A stretch of 64,000 nucleotides of DNA from NCBI RefSeq assembly GCF_028657195.3, contig NZ_JANCPR020000037.1:33196-97195 (forward strand), given 5' to 3'. Positions 33,075-41,308 of this stretch are shown one piece after another. A program made the position numbers and the translations under genes. The stretch comes from Streptomyces iconiensis (GTDB taxonomy: Bacteria > Actinomycetota > Actinomycetes > Streptomycetales > Streptomycetaceae). The first letter of the stretch is position 1, and each line of letters starts with the position of its first letter. The notes under the pieces were generated by a model that was given only the letters and a program-made list of their open reading frames with translations, did not search any database and was not told the DNA's origin.

Positions 33075-33304
33075 GGTATCGGCCAGTGCGGTCGGCCGAC
33101 CGCTGCGCGTGGCACATCCTCGACGTGCGCCTCGGTGACCTTTGCACCCTGCCGGGTAGCGGCCCATGGCCGCTCGCTTGGCTCACGCGGGAGGCCGCCG
33201 AGGACTGGCTCGCCACCTGCTACCGAGTGTGGGAGGCAGGGGAGGTGCCGGCGCCCGACAGATGGCAGCCGGACGGCACACATCCCCCAGCCGTCCCCGA
33301 ATGA
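33071..33304 (+). CDS. Hypothetical protein, 77 residues, Trp-rich
   Basis: GTG overlaps the previous stop (GTGA). Contains WHILDVRLGDLCTLPG and AEDWLATCYRVWEAGEVP; unusually many tryptophans and prolines. No family recognised. Last gene of the overlapping cargo chain, followed by a hairpin. Confidence 0.6.
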   Translation: MRYRPVRSADRCAWHILDVRLGDLCTLPGSGPWPLAWLTREAAEDWLATCYRVWEAGEVPAPDRWQPDGTHPPAVPE

Positions 33305-33377
33305 CTGTCCCCCTGCGGACGGCGCAGGGGGACATGCCCCGCCCGTGCCTTCAAGCCGCGTCGGCACGCGCGGATGA

Positions 33378-33418
33378 GGCCCCCGCACCCTGGCTACCCG
33401 AGATGCGGTGCGGGGGCC
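33378..33418 (+). terminator. 12-bp hairpin after the cargo chain
   Basis: GGCCCCCGCACC pairs with GGTGCGGGGGCC around a 17-base loop, 74 bases after the last stop. Confidence 0.7.
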
Positions 33419-33464
33419 GCCGCTCGACGCGGCACCATCCAAGGAGATCACCGGAGGTACCACC

Positions 33465-33911
33465 GTGACAGTCGTAGTCGAACGGACAGCCATACCGGTA
33501 GACCAGGAGATCAGGAAGTGTCTCGCGGCCGATGTCCGCAAGACACACCCCGGGATGCCAGTGGAGTTCGCCGAGCGCGCCATCGACCAGATGGCGGCCT
33601 TCCTGATCGCTGGCGCCCGTACGGACGCCCCGCTCAGCCCGTCCCCCCTCGTCGATGTGTTCTGGCACGCGTTCATTCTGCGCACCCAGCAGTACGCGGA
33701 GTTCTGCGAACAGGTCGCCGGACGCTTCATCCACCACAACCCCCAGCCCCCGAGTGCGGGGGAACACGGGAAGGCGGCGGCCGAGCGACAGCGCACCTTG
33801 ACCGCCATCACCGCTGCGGGGTTCGAGGTCGACCCGGACCTGTGGCCGCAACTAGGCGCGGCTGACTGTAGCCAGTGCCACGCCGGTTGCTCCGACAGCC
33901 CGGCCAAGTAG
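33465..33911 (+). CDS. Glycine-rich-domain-protein-like (WHxxI motif) cargo protein
   Basis: 148 residues. PLVDVFWHAFILRTQQYAEF followed by GRFIHHNPQ resembles the conserved core of GRDP/DUF1399-type proteins (vDxxWHxHILxTxxYxxFC ... HHxP). The C terminus carries CSQCHAGC, a possible metal or heme-like site. GTG start with GGAGG seven bases upstream. Family role in bacteria is not established; the assignment rests on the motif only. Confidence 0.55.
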   Translation: MTVVVERTAIPVDQEIRKCLAADVRKTHPGMPVEFAERAIDQMAAFLIAGARTDAPLSPSPLVDVFWHAFILRTQQYAEFCEQVAGRFIHHNPQPPSAGEHGKAAAERQRTLTAITAAGFEVDPDLWPQLGAADCSQCHAGCSDSPAK

Positions 33912-33924
33912 GCGCAAGAAACCC

Positions 33925-33956
33925 CCCGGTCACCCCACCATGGTGGGGTGACCGGG
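33925..33956. repeat. Perfect 32-base palindrome (two 16-base arms, no loop)
   Basis: CCCGGTCACCCCACCA is followed directly by its exact complement. It lies between two cargo genes, 13 bases after one stop and 22 before the next start. It can act as terminator or as a dimer-binding site; the lack of a loop and of a T tract leaves both open. Confidence 0.75.
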
Positions 33957-33977
33957 CTCTATTGAGGAGATCGCTAT

Positions 33978-34643
33978 ATGACCGGTTCGGCTTGGGACAC
34001 GTATGCACGTAGCAAGAGGCCACGCCCAGAGGTCAACTCGTGCGGCGAACGCACGTGGTTTAACTGGACCCAGTTCCCCGACCACGGCCCCGGTGCCGAG
34101 GTGTTGGGCGTCGGCCCTGGTGCTACCGCCCTGGAACTGGGTTGCGGCAAGGGCGGGAACGCGGCACACGTTGCCAGGCTGGGCGTTAGATGCATTGCGG
34201 TGGATCTCTCCGGCGTCCAAGTGCAGGCCGCTCGGAAACGCTGGGCGGACGTTGACGACTTGGAGTTCCACCAACGGGAAGCGGTGGACTATCTCGGGGC
34301 GTGCGACTACCGGTTCGATGCCGTGTTTTCCGTGTTCGGCGCGCTCTGGTTCACCGACCCGGCGGTGTTGCTCCCTGCCATCCGAGGACGGATGGCCCCG
34401 GGCGGTGTGCTGGCGTTCTCCCACCGGCCCGCCTTCGCGGGCTGCTACGGGTGCCAGGCGGCATTTATCAGCAGCCCGGACGCGGCGGAACCGCTCGTCG
34501 TCCAACGCTGGGACTACGAACCGAAAGTGTGGGCCGACATGCTCACGGAAACGGGATACGTCAACGTACAAGCAGGTGTGATCGAAGCACCCCACGGCGG
34601 CGTCGGCACGTTGTTGGTTCACGGACAGAACCCGGGCGTTTAG
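33978..34643 (+). CDS. SAM-dependent class I methyltransferase
   Basis: 221 residues. Motif I is ALELGCGKGGNAAHVARLG, followed by CIAVDLSGVQVQAA (acidic end of strand 2) and DAVFSVFGALWFTDP (motif II region). The N terminus begins WDTYARSKRPRPEV. Relatives methylate small molecules; nothing indicates DNA specificity (no DPPY/NPPY). ATG with GAGGAG. A cargo gene at the left end of the prophage, next to the lysis genes but in opposite orientation. Confidence 0.82.
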   Translation: MTGSAWDTYARSKRPRPEVNSCGERTWFNWTQFPDHGPGAEVLGVGPGATALELGCGKGGNAAHVARLGVRCIAVDLSGVQVQAARKRWADVDDLEFHQREAVDYLGACDYRFDAVFSVFGALWFTDPAVLLPAIRGRMAPGGVLAFSHRPAFAGCYGCQAAFISSPDAAEPLVVQRWDYEPKVWADMLTETGYVNVQAGVIEAPHGGVGTLLVHGQNPGV

Positions 34644-34652
34644 CCGGACGAC

Positions 34653-34699
34653 GAAGAAGGCCCCCGCCCCGGCACTCAGCCGGAGCGGGGGCCTTCTTC
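34653..34699. terminator. Bidirectional 15-bp hairpin between cargo and late genes
   Basis: GAAGAAGGCCCCCGC pairs with GCGGGGGCCTTCTTC. It separates the plus-strand methyltransferase from the end of the minus-strand late operon; the A-rich and T-rich outer arms give a short T run in both directions. Confidence 0.88.
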
Positions 34700-34946
34700 A
34701 CTGTGCGGCCTGCCAGAGGGACAACAGGAGACCGGAGACTGCGACCAGTACGGCCATGGCGGGCAGTGGCCATCGGGAGCGCTCCAGCGTGGCGAGGCGC
34801 TGTTCGGCGTCTGTGAGGCGCTGATCGGTCTGTTCGGATCGCTGGACGAGCAGGGCGAGGGAGCCGTCGACGCGGGCGAGCCCTACGTCGACGGAGGCAC
34901 GTAGCCGCTCCAACTCGATCGCGACCTCGGTACGGGGCTCGGTCAC
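34698..34946 (-). CDS. Small coiled-coil membrane protein of the lysis module
   Basis: 82 residues: a helical, charged N-terminal part (VAIELERLRASVDVG, RLTDAEQRLATLER) and one C-terminal membrane helix (LPAMAVLVAVSGLLLSLW). GTG start overlaps the upstream stop (GTGA). Small one-helix proteins beside the holin are common in actinophages and may be spanin-, antiholin- or holin-like. Last gene of the late operon; its stop lies in the terminator. Confidence 0.7.
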   Translation of the reverse strand: MTEPRTEVAIELERLRASVDVGLARVDGSLALLVQRSEQTDQRLTDAEQRLATLERSRWPLPAMAVLVAVSGLLLSLWQAAQ

Positions 34947-35179
34947 TGGTTGCCAGTGCTCTCCTGCGGTGCGTCCTTGCGGAGCCACGCGGGCAGAAGT
35001 GTGTCCACGGACGGAAGCGCCATGACGCGCGTGACGGCGGCGGCGACTCCGAGGCCCCCGGCGACCCACGGCAGGGACTCGGAGATTCCGGAAGCGTCGA
35101 TGATGCCGGGGAGCGCGGCGGCGAGGGAGAGCAGCCACGCGAGGGCAGTTCGGACGGTACGGCGGTTGGCGTCAGACAC
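34943..35179 (-). CDS. Putative holin (two membrane helices)
   Basis: 78 residues with two hydrophobic segments (TALAWLLSLAAALPGIIDA and LPWVAGGLGVAAAVTRVMA) and a charged C terminus. Position directly after the endolysin gene and size fit a class II holin that permeabilises the membrane to release the lysin. GTG at 35179; a longer frame to 35218 is possible but less likely. Confidence 0.72.
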   Translation of the reverse strand: MSDANRRTVRTALAWLLSLAAALPGIIDASGISESLPWVAGGLGVAAAVTRVMALPSVDTLLPAWLRKDAPQESTGNQ

Positions 35180-35239
35180 GGGACAGTGCCTCATTTCCTG
35201 GAGTGGGGAACGGCCCATCGTCGGGCCGTGCGGAAGAAG

Positions 35240-36106
35240 TCATGCGGTGACGGCGAACCCGTGCTTCTGGGCGAGGGGGTCGAGGGAGGCGCGGCCGGGG
35301 ATGCCGTCGGCAGCGGCGCCGGAGTAGCCGCAACGGCGCTGCCACGCGGCATACCCGGCCACGGTGACGGTGCCGAACGACCCGTCGCTCGCGTACTTGC
35401 TCGCGAGCAGGCCCTCGGCCTTGAGGGCAGCCTCGACGGTCCGTACGTCGGCGGCGTGCGTCTGGTGCCCCTGCTTGGCGCCCGGGTCCTTGCGGGCGGC
35501 GGCGGTTAGGTTGGACAGGTCAACGGTGGGCCGTTCGGCCGGCTTGTCGTCGACCTTGGCGCCTGCCCACTTGGCGAGGGCGGCGCGGTCGGCGAACGCA
35601 CCGACGTTGGTGTCGATGGGGGTCGATGTGTACTGGTGGAACTTCCATGTGGCCTGAACGGAGGGCTTGCCCGGCTTGCCGTTGTACTGAGCGATCCACA
35701 GGGCGTCGCCCGCGTTGCTGGTGGTATCCCGGCGGGTCCAGTAGTCGACGTTGCAGTAAAGGCCGACGCGGTGTGTGTCGCCGCGGAGCTGCTTGACCTC
35801 GGACAGAAACGCGTCCTTGTCCGCGCCGCTCACGCCCGGGTCTTCCCAGTCGGCCCACAAGGGGTCGCCCTCGACGCTGGCGCACTTCTCCACGAAGTAC
35901 CGGGCCTGCTCCCTCATCGAACCCGGCCGGAGGAAGTGATAGAAGCCGACGACCAGCCCGGCGGCGCGGGCGCGCTGCGCCTGCTTGGTCATGCGCGGGT
36001 TGATGTAGCTGGTGCCTTCGGTGGCCTTGACGAACACGAAGTCGAGGCCCTTCGTGCTGTAGGTGGTGGGCTGGTACGACGACACGTCGACGCCGCGAAC
36101 GGTCAT
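35240..36106 (-). CDS. Endolysin: GH25 muramidase with C-terminal peptidoglycan-binding domain
   Basis: 288 residues. GH25 core: RGVDVSSYQP (catalytic Asp region), FVFVKATEGTSYINP, GFYHFLRPG, DPLWADWEDPG (catalytic Asp/Glu), WIAQYNGKPGKPS, KFHQYTS. The last ~80 residues (DVRTVEAALKAEGLLASKYASDGSFGTVTVAGY) are a PG_binding_1-type domain. It cleaves the MurNAc-GlcNAc bond of host peptidoglycan. No signal peptide, so it depends on the holin. ATG at 36106 with AGGAGG about 9 bases upstream. Confidence 0.93.
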   Translation of the reverse strand: MTVRGVDVSSYQPTTYSTKGLDFVFVKATEGTSYINPRMTKQAQRARAAGLVVGFYHFLRPGSMREQARYFVEKCASVEGDPLWADWEDPGVSGADKDAFLSEVKQLRGDTHRVGLYCNVDYWTRRDTTSNAGDALWIAQYNGKPGKPSVQATWKFHQYTSTPIDTNVGAFADRAALAKWAGAKVDDKPAERPTVDLSNLTAAARKDPGAKQGHQTHAADVRTVEAALKAEGLLASKYASDGSFGTVTVAGYAAWQRRCGYSGAAADGIPGRASLDPLAQKHGFAVTA

Positions 36107-36182
36107 GGGCGGGTGCCTCCTGGGCATGAAAAAGCGCCCGCGGCCGACGGCCGGGGCGTAGTGGGCGGGGCGGGTGCGGGTG

Positions 36183-38429
36183 CTATGCAGGCGGGGTGAT
36201 GGCGGGGTCGTTGCCCCACGAGACGGTGCCCTTGGGAACAGCCGCGCCTCTTCCCCCAGTGATGCGGTTCAGTGCCACGTTCGCGTGTGAGGTGCCGCCC
36301 GAGGTGACGTTGATACCGAGCGTTGCGCCGGACTGTGCTGCCCTGACGAAATTCATGTGGATCTGCGCGGCGTCGCCGTTGGACTTGATCCCATCGCCGG
36401 AGTAGCCGCTGATGATGTTGTCGGAGATCACCACGCCCCCGGCCTGCGCCGCCCCAGACAGGGACTCGACCTGAATCGCGCCGTACCCGCTCCCCCCGAC
36501 GTTGTTCAGGACGTTGCCAGACACGAGTACACCGTCGCTCTTGGTCTTGCCCGACGTGACGGCGACACCGGACCGGTAGCCAGTCCTGTTGCTGCCGCCG
36601 ATCGTGTTGTTGGCGATGACGGAGTCGTACCAGTCGTACGCATGCACTCCGTACGCGAGGGTGTCGGCGATCGTGTTGCCGATCACGGATATCCGGCGGT
36701 ACATGCCTACGGTGTCGCTGGCGTGTGAGCCGACGAGCAGCCCCCACGGGCCGCAGTTCGCGGACGGGCCGGTGTAGCAGCCCTCGACGGTGATGTCGCG
36801 GGAGTGCGTGGCGTCGTACGGCAAGCCGCCCTCAAGGCCAGCGGCGCCGAACGCGCCGTCGATCTGAATCGCTTCGGTGGTCTGCGGACTGCCGGGCTTG
36901 GGGACGCTGCCCTCGAACCGGCAGTTCGTCACCGTGGCGAATGCGATCGAATTCAGCTCTACGGCGTGGTTGTTGGGCTGGTCGATCACGCGCACGTGGT
37001 CGAGGGTGATCCGCTCCGCGTGGGCGAACGCGAACATGTTCCCTGATCCTTGCTTGGCAGGGGCGTTGCCGTCCCAGGTGCCGCCCGTGATGCGAATTCC
37101 ACCGTGCCCGCTGTACTCGGCGTTCGACTCGGTGCCGTCGAAGTTCTGCACCATGCGCGCGTCCAGGTTGAGGCCGCGGCGGATGATCGCGCCGTCGTCG
37201 GCGGAGACCGTCACGCCTGCCTGTACGTACAGGCACGGCGCGGGCCACGCACCGCGGGCGGAGTCCATCAGGTACACGCCTGCGGGGATACGGACCGTGC
37301 CGCCCCCCGCTGCCCCGGCAGCGTCGAGCACCGCACGGAACGCGGGTGCGTCATCGGTCACGCCGTCGCCGGTCGCGCCGTACGCGCGGACGCTGTACTC
37401 GCCCGTCGTGCCGCCCCCGCCGGCCACCGGCACGACCGTGCCGTCGGCCTGCCGCACGTACGCCGTGCCGCCCTTGGCGTAGAGCAGGGCGCCACCGACG
37501 GGCGCGACGGGGTCGGCCGCCTGGTCGATGAGACCGGCCGCGCCGGACACGGTGAGCTTCGCACCCGGCATGGGGGCATTGGTGCCGACGCCGAGCGCGC
37601 CCGTGGCGCGCTGCCCGTACAGGACCGCCGACTTCCAGTCGCCAGCGTCCGACCAGTTCGCCAACTCGAAATCCGACCCCGCGTCGGCGCCGGCCTCGGC
37701 GCCGTTGTCGACCTGATACACCCACCGGTTCACTCCGGCTGTGGTGAAGGAGAGCCCCCGGTAGTCGACGGTCGGCGAGTCGAGCGTCAGGTTTCCACCC
37801 GCGACGAGCCCGGTGTCGGGGAGCGCCTTCACGTCGGCGGCGGTGAGCAGCACGTCGGGGCCAAGCTTCCCGTTGACGCTGTTCACGCTGCCGTTGCCCG
37901 GGTCGCCCTTGACTCCTTGCGGGCCTGGGTCACCTTGCGGCCCTGCCGGGCCTTCCGGCCCCTGCGGGCCCTCGGGACCGGGCGGGCCGACGAGGGAGTC
38001 GAGCCACTGCACGGGCGTGCCCTCGAATCCCTCGACGACCGCGACCTCGTATGCAGAGGCGCCGCGTACGTAGTTGGGCTTGGTGGGGTCGGTCGGCGCC
38101 ACGTCAGCGAGGTCGACCTCGGGATCGTTCTGCGGCAGCAGAAGGGAGTACGAGCGGTTGCTCGCTACGCCGACGAGCTGTTCGGTCACGGTGTAGGACC
38201 AGCCGACGGGGTCCATGCCGGGGGCGTCCGTGGCGGGCAGGACGACGGCGACCGCGCCGGTAGCGTCCAGTTCGGCCGTCACGGGCCCGGCGAGCATCAC
38301 GTCGGCGGCGCCGAAGGTGACCAGTGCAGGGGCCCGGAAGGTGACGGTGCCCTTGAGCGGGGTGCCGTCGGGCAGCAGGTAGCGGCCGGACACAGTCACG
38401 GTGGGGATGGACTCGGGAAGGGGGGCCAA
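36183..38429 (-). CDS. Tail fibre/tailspike with collagen-like segment and right-handed beta-helix
   Basis: 748 residues. The N-terminal ~140 residues are a beta-rich attachment domain. Residues 148-178 are uninterrupted collagen-like G-x-y triplets. From about 340 (VRAYGATGDGVTDDAPAFRAVLDAA) a pectate-lyase-like beta-helix begins, with repeated turns such as NTIADTLAYGVHAYDW and NNTIGGSNRTGYRSG. Such trimers recognise or cleave surface polysaccharide of the host. TTG start with AAGGAG about 9 bases upstream. Probably decides host range. Confidence 0.88.
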   Translation of the reverse strand: MAPLPESIPTVTVSGRYLLPDGTPLKGTVTFRAPALVTFGAADVMLAGPVTAELDATGAVAVVLPATDAPGMDPVGWSYTVTEQLVGVASNRSYSLLLPQNDPEVDLADVAPTDPTKPNYVRGASAYEVAVVEGFEGTPVQWLDSLVGPPGPEGPQGPEGPAGPQGDPGPQGVKGDPGNGSVNSVNGKLGPDVLLTAADVKALPDTGLVAGGNLTLDSPTVDYRGLSFTTAGVNRWVYQVDNGAEAGADAGSDFELANWSDAGDWKSAVLYGQRATGALGVGTNAPMPGAKLTVSGAAGLIDQAADPVAPVGGALLYAKGGTAYVRQADGTVVPVAGGGGTTGEYSVRAYGATGDGVTDDAPAFRAVLDAAGAAGGGTVRIPAGVYLMDSARGAWPAPCLYVQAGVTVSADDGAIIRRGLNLDARMVQNFDGTESNAEYSGHGGIRITGGTWDGNAPAKQGSGNMFAFAHAERITLDHVRVIDQPNNHAVELNSIAFATVTNCRFEGSVPKPGSPQTTEAIQIDGAFGAAGLEGGLPYDATHSRDITVEGCYTGPSANCGPWGLLVGSHASDTVGMYRRISVIGNTIADTLAYGVHAYDWYDSVIANNTIGGSNRTGYRSGVAVTSGKTKSDGVLVSGNVLNNVGGSGYGAIQVESLSGAAQAGGVVISDNIISGYSGDGIKSNGDAAQIHMNFVRAAQSGATLGINVTSGGTSHANVALNRITGGRGAAVPKGTVSWGNDPAITPPA

Positions 38430-38441
38430 GGTCGTAGCTCC

Positions 38442-39188
38442 TTACTGTGCGGGGGTGGTGGGTGCTTCGTCGGCGCTGAACGTGTTGCGGGTGTAGGCGG
38501 CGATCACGTCGGTTTCAACGCTTCCGGCGCCCTTGGTGCGGTGGTCGATGCGCCATGACGCGTAGTCGAGGTAGTCGAGGCCGTCGAGCGGGTACGTGAT
38601 CGAGCGCACCGTCGACGTGCCAGGGGCGGCGTCGTACTCGGCGAGGACTCGCTCGGTGCCATCAGGGGGCGTCATGACGACGCGCACCTGACCGCCGCCC
38701 GTCCCCGCGTAGGTGATCAGGCGCAGATACGCCACGGCGTTGTGCACGGGCCCGGCGCCCCTCCAGCCGATCAGATAGCCGGTCGAGCTGGTCACCTGGG
38801 CGCTCGTCGGGTACAGCGGCACGGGCATCCACGGGCGGCCGAGGAACCGGTCGCTGAACGCATCATCCATGACGATGACCTGAGCGTCGCGGCTGAACAT
38901 GCGGATCATCTGGGCATCCGTCCCGGCCTCGTCGCCGACGGTCAGTGCACGCGAGCCGTCCTCGCGGCCGAGCCCGATGCCCCAATCACCATCGGCCGTC
39001 TGTCCGACGACGAACGTGCGCACGTCGTAGGGGGTCTGTGCGATGAGTTGCCCGCCGCGGCCGATCACCACATTGCCGCCGAGCACAGAGTCGAGCGCCG
39101 GCCGGATATTGGCTCGGCCGCGCAGTGTGCGAACCTCGCGTTCAAGCTTGGCGAGGCGGTCGAGCAGGTCGCGCGGTACGTGCGCCAC
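38442..39188 (-). CDS. Tail protein (baseplate/fibre connector), 248 residues
   Basis: A short coiled coil opens the protein (DLLDRLAKLEREVRTLRGRA), followed by beta-rich sequence (GGNVVIGRGGQLIAQTPYDV, VIVMDDAFSDRFLGRPWMPVPLY). Position between the gp37-like protein and the fibre suggests a part of the tail tip. GTG start one base from the upstream stop. No recognised family. Confidence 0.65.
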   Translation of the reverse strand: MAHVPRDLLDRLAKLEREVRTLRGRANIRPALDSVLGGNVVIGRGGQLIAQTPYDVRTFVVGQTADGDWGIGLGREDGSRALTVGDEAGTDAQMIRMFSRDAQVIVMDDAFSDRFLGRPWMPVPLYPTSAQVTSSTGYLIGWRGAGPVHNAVAYLRLITYAGTGGGQVRVVMTPPDGTERVLAEYDAAPGTSTVRSITYPLDGLDYLDYASWRIDHRTKGAGSVETDVIAAYTRNTFSADEAPTTPAQ

Positions 39189-40295
39189 TCAGGGCACCTC
39201 CAGATACAGGCGAGCCGTCTCGGGGCGGCCACGCTGGGGCGGGCTGATGGACACACCTACGACGCGGTACCGCTCGTCGAGTGGTCGCGGGTGCCACAGG
39301 TCGCGGATACGGACGCGCACGGTCGCGCCGAGCAGCGCCGGGCTGACCAGTCCGCCGAGCAGTACCTCGATCTCGGGTATCTGCACGGGGCGGCGGGCGG
39401 CGGCGAGGTCGGCGCGGGCGTGCCCGTCCAGCACGTCTTGGCGCTCAACGGTGGTGTAGTCGCTGGTGCCGTCCAGGAGCGGCCACCCCGTCGTGAGGTC
39501 GTCGTCGGCCGTTACGGGGGGCGACATCAACGGCGTACTGTCCTCGGTCTGGTTGCGGTTGACGGACGCGCCCCGCGACTGCCACGCGGTCGCCATCTCG
39601 GTAGCGTCGGCCGGCCACGAGTACGAGAGGATCGGCCCGGGGTGGTCGAGCACTACGTCGGTCGCGCCCGTGCGCAGCGTCGGGTGTCCGAGCTGAAGCC
39701 GCCGGGCTCGGGTACGGTCATCGGCCCGGTACGAGGCGATGCGCCACTCGAACCCCTGCTCGTCCCCGGCGAGTTCGTCGACCAGGTCGCCGATCGAGTG
39801 CAGGTCGTATCGGCTGTATTCGCGGTCGCGCAGCACACCGGACAGACCGGTGTCGGCAACGATGCCCAGGTCGCCACCGGGGGTGGCCTGGACGTAGCCG
39901 AGCAGGTCGCGCACGATGTCTAGCTGATCGCGGCCGGTCACGCTGTAGTCGTCGTGCAGCAGACGGCGGTAGAGATATGACTCCCAGCCGCCTGCCTGGA
40001 TTTCCGCACCGAGGAACCCGCGGTCGTCATTGGAGAGGTTGAGCGTCCAAAGGATGCCGCCCCACCAGATGTCAGGCCCGCGCTCCACCCACACCCCGGT
40101 ACGGCCCGGGGTGAGCGCTTGGCGTGCCCGCTGCGCGATCTGTCGGTTCGGGACGGGCACGGTGCCACGCAGGGACCCGGTTTTGCCGATGTAGTCGTCA
40201 AGGGCGAGCCCCTGTATGGGCAGGGAGTCGATGAGCCGATCGCTCAGCAGATCCGTAAGCAGAACGCGGTAGGTGGTCGAGGGCGTCGAGATCAC
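39189..40295 (-). CDS. Siphovirus minor tail protein (Gp37-like), tail tip
   Basis: 368 residues. The order of features (TYRVLLTDLLSDRLIDSLPIQGLALDDYIGKTGSLRGTVPVPN, then RTGVWVERGPDIWWGGILWTL, then a C-terminal beta domain) is that of the actinophage ReqiPepy6 Gp37-like tail proteins, which belong to the tail tip/hub. No peptidase motif is seen. GTG start. Confidence 0.75.
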   Translation of the reverse strand: MISTPSTTYRVLLTDLLSDRLIDSLPIQGLALDDYIGKTGSLRGTVPVPNRQIAQRARQALTPGRTGVWVERGPDIWWGGILWTLNLSNDDRGFLGAEIQAGGWESYLYRRLLHDDYSVTGRDQLDIVRDLLGYVQATPGGDLGIVADTGLSGVLRDREYSRYDLHSIGDLVDELAGDEQGFEWRIASYRADDRTRARRLQLGHPTLRTGATDVVLDHPGPILSYSWPADATEMATAWQSRGASVNRNQTEDSTPLMSPPVTADDDLTTGWPLLDGTSDYTTVERQDVLDGHARADLAAARRPVQIPEIEVLLGGLVSPALLGATVRVRIRDLWHPRPLDERYRVVGVSISPPQRGRPETARLYLEVP

Positions 40296-40310
40296 GACAC
40301 CCCCTTCGGA

Positions 40311-41294
40311 TCACTGCACGTAGGTGGCTGAGATCCGCATGTTGTGGTCCTTGGCGAGCACGATTCCCGGCGACCACGTGCGTAGGTAGATCTGTGCGTC
40401 GGCCTCGATGCGGGCCGTTCCGTGCCCGTATCCGTCCGTCGCGATCGCCTCGTAGGCGAACAGGGGCGCCCAGCCGTTCGGCAGGCTGCCAACGAACGTG
40501 TCCGGCAGGTTCGTTGGATCGCTGAGGTTGCCACCGGTACGAGTCAGGTAGGCGGAAAACGTCACCACACCCGCGCGCCGCCTGGCGTTGAACGTGTTCA
40601 TCGACCAGCCGGTACCGGTGAGGAACCCGCTCGTGATGCTCTCGGCGGCCAGCGTCGGCGGCCGGTAGGTGCGCCACGCGGCGCCCGTCGCGTCCCAGCG
40701 CTCCAGCACGCCGTTCATGTCGCGGTATTGCCCGTCGAACGCGCCCACGTCGCCGGTTGCGCCGCGCGGGATGATGCCTCCCACGCCGACTGTGTACCGA
40801 CGCCGGTCCGTGAGGGCACTCGCCCAGTCGACGCCGCCCGTGGAGGCCGAGGCGCCCGCGCGTACCCGCACGTCCCACAGCGGCAGCGAAGCAGGCGGCA
40901 GCGCGGGCGGGGTCGGGGCGCCCATGGGCTCTCCCTGCACCAGCTCGACCGTGGCGACGGTCTGCCCTTCGGTGTCGTACATGCCGTCGTACACGCGCAC
41001 GATCACGGTGTCGATGCGGTCGAGGGCATCGCCGGCGCCGATGGCGACCAGTTCGGGAGCGTCGACGGCGACGGGATAGGGACCCTGGGCGGCCGTGCCC
41101 TGCACGACGGCGCGGCCGATGCCGATCTGTACCGTCATGGCGCCGGCCGGAGCGGCAAGGAACGGTGCCCCGCCCGGCAGGACGCCGCCACGGCTGGTGA
41201 GTTCGCCCGTCGGCGTCACCGTGCCGACGGGGGTTACGCGGGTGTCCTCGCGGGTCTGCCCGGTAGGCAGCAGCCATGCAGCGCGCACGGTCAT
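40311..41294 (-). CDS. Minor tail/baseplate protein, 327 residues
   Basis: Beta-rich N-terminal part (MTVRAAWLLPTGQTREDTRV, MTVQIGIGRAVVQGTAAQGP, DRIDTVIVRVYDG) is typical of actinophage minor tail proteins; the C-terminal ~120 residues (WDATGAAWRTYRPP onward) look like a receptor-binding jelly-roll. ATG with AAGGAGA about 8 bases upstream. Function inferred from position between the Dit-like and Gp37-like genes. Confidence 0.72.
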   Translation of the reverse strand: MTVRAAWLLPTGQTREDTRVTPVGTVTPTGELTSRGGVLPGGAPFLAAPAGAMTVQIGIGRAVVQGTAAQGPYPVAVDAPELVAIGAGDALDRIDTVIVRVYDGMYDTEGQTVATVELVQGEPMGAPTPPALPPASLPLWDVRVRAGASASTGGVDWASALTDRRRYTVGVGGIIPRGATGDVGAFDGQYRDMNGVLERWDATGAAWRTYRPPTLAAESITSGFLTGTGWSMNTFNARRRAGVVTFSAYLTRTGGNLSDPTNLPDTFVGSLPNGWAPLFAYEAIATDGYGHGTARIEADAQIYLRTWSPGIVLAKDHNMRISATYVQ

Positions 41295-41308
41295 GTCGGG
41301 GTGTCTCC

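Noticed and set aside
37050..38558. 502-codon plus frame opposite the tail fibre
   Set aside because: Shadow frame; no ribosome site and no recognisable domain.
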